Below, piece by piece: positions 63,905 to 64,000 of a stretch of DNA of 64,000 nucleotides. Each line of letters begins with the position of its first letter. The first letter of the stretch is position 1. Made by a program: the position numbers and the translations under genes. This stretch comes from Acetobacter malorum. GTDB taxonomy: Bacteria; Pseudomonadota; Alphaproteobacteria; Acetobacterales; Acetobacteraceae. The DNA is taken from NCBI RefSeq assembly GCF_001580615.1, contig NZ_LHZC01000043.1, positions 25,927 to 89,926 on the forward strand, given 5' to 3'. Under the pieces are notes generated by a model. That model saw nothing but the letters and a program-made list of their open reading frames with translations, searched no databases and had not been told where the DNA came from.

Positions 63905-64000
63905 CTGTAGGCCGCCGTGGGGTTGGCATAAATGGCGTCATGCGTGCTGTTGCGCCAGATGACCGGCACCTTGAGCAGCAGGCTGGTGTTGCGGCTGGTG
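63905..64000 (-). repeat. Inverted partial copy of the alginate-export porin gene
   Basis: Bases 63905-64000 equal the reverse complement of 59685-59780 inside the porin gene at 95 of 96 positions. The one difference (63973) turns a CTA Leu codon into CTC, a synonymous change. On the minus strand this would be the end part of a second porin gene running in from beyond the window; its last 178 bases are missing here. The match stops sharply at 63905. Confidence 0.93.

Overview
The window looks like chromosomal DNA of an acetic acid bacterium (Acetobacteraceae, most likely Acetobacter; this is inference from gene content). Pointers are a membrane-bound PQQ glucose dehydrogenase, an OprB-type sugar porin, a xylitol-dehydrogenase-like SDR resembling the Gluconobacter enzyme, a dimeric NADP isocitrate dehydrogenase, many TonB-dependent receptors and a moderately high GC with many GTG starts. 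Most genes are housekeeping or nutrient-uptake genes on both strands, broken up by short low-GC or orphan insertions.

Layout. 1-2.8 kb: start of a TonB receptor, a degenerate S24-type regulator with a small partner, an NmrA-like reductase. 3-10 kb: glucose dehydrogenase, exported aldose 1-epimerase, adenine deaminase, and two tandem paralogous genes of unknown family. 10-16 kb: a royal-jelly-type propeller protein, a BtuB-like receptor behind a cobalamin riboswitch, glnA and glnB. 16-28 kb: aminotransferase, tRNA-His, siderophore receptor, grxB, xylitol-dehydrogenase-like SDR, POT peptide transporter, icd, and a ferredoxin-NADP reductase flanked on both sides by AT-rich orphan genes. 28-41 kb: OprB porin, polyphosphate kinase 2, dadX-dadA for alanine catabolism, an exported M81 metallopeptidase, an APH(6)-like kinase with a membrane protein (probable transfer), a B12-binding radical SAM protein, and a secreted His/Lys-rich protein. 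41-50 kb: typA, feoA-feoB plus a Cys-tailed small protein, a catecholate-type receptor behind a Fur-like box, an MFS exporter. 50-57.7 kb: lipoprotein, SMP-30-like protein, pyruvate kinase, and a moeB-DsrE-SH3 cluster with DUF2939 and DUF3126 genes. 58-64 kb: alginate-export-type porin, then a divergent stress module (catalase-like peroxidase plus cytochrome b561 against an ECF sigma plus anti-sigma), and an OPT transporter that breaks off.

Two observations stand out. First, the short region between the catalase-like gene and the sigma factor carries the same two-part motif (GGGAATA, 14-15 bases, GCGTCT) once on each strand, each facing its own gene. This is what one expects of a self-regulating ECF sigma factor that also drives the peroxidase/b561 pair. 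Second, the last 96 bases of the window are an inverted copy (95 of 96 identical, the one change synonymous) of an internal part of the alginate-export gene 4 kb upstream, and the OPT transporter is cut at exactly that junction. This is either a real rearrangement with a second gene copy or an assembly or amplification chimera.
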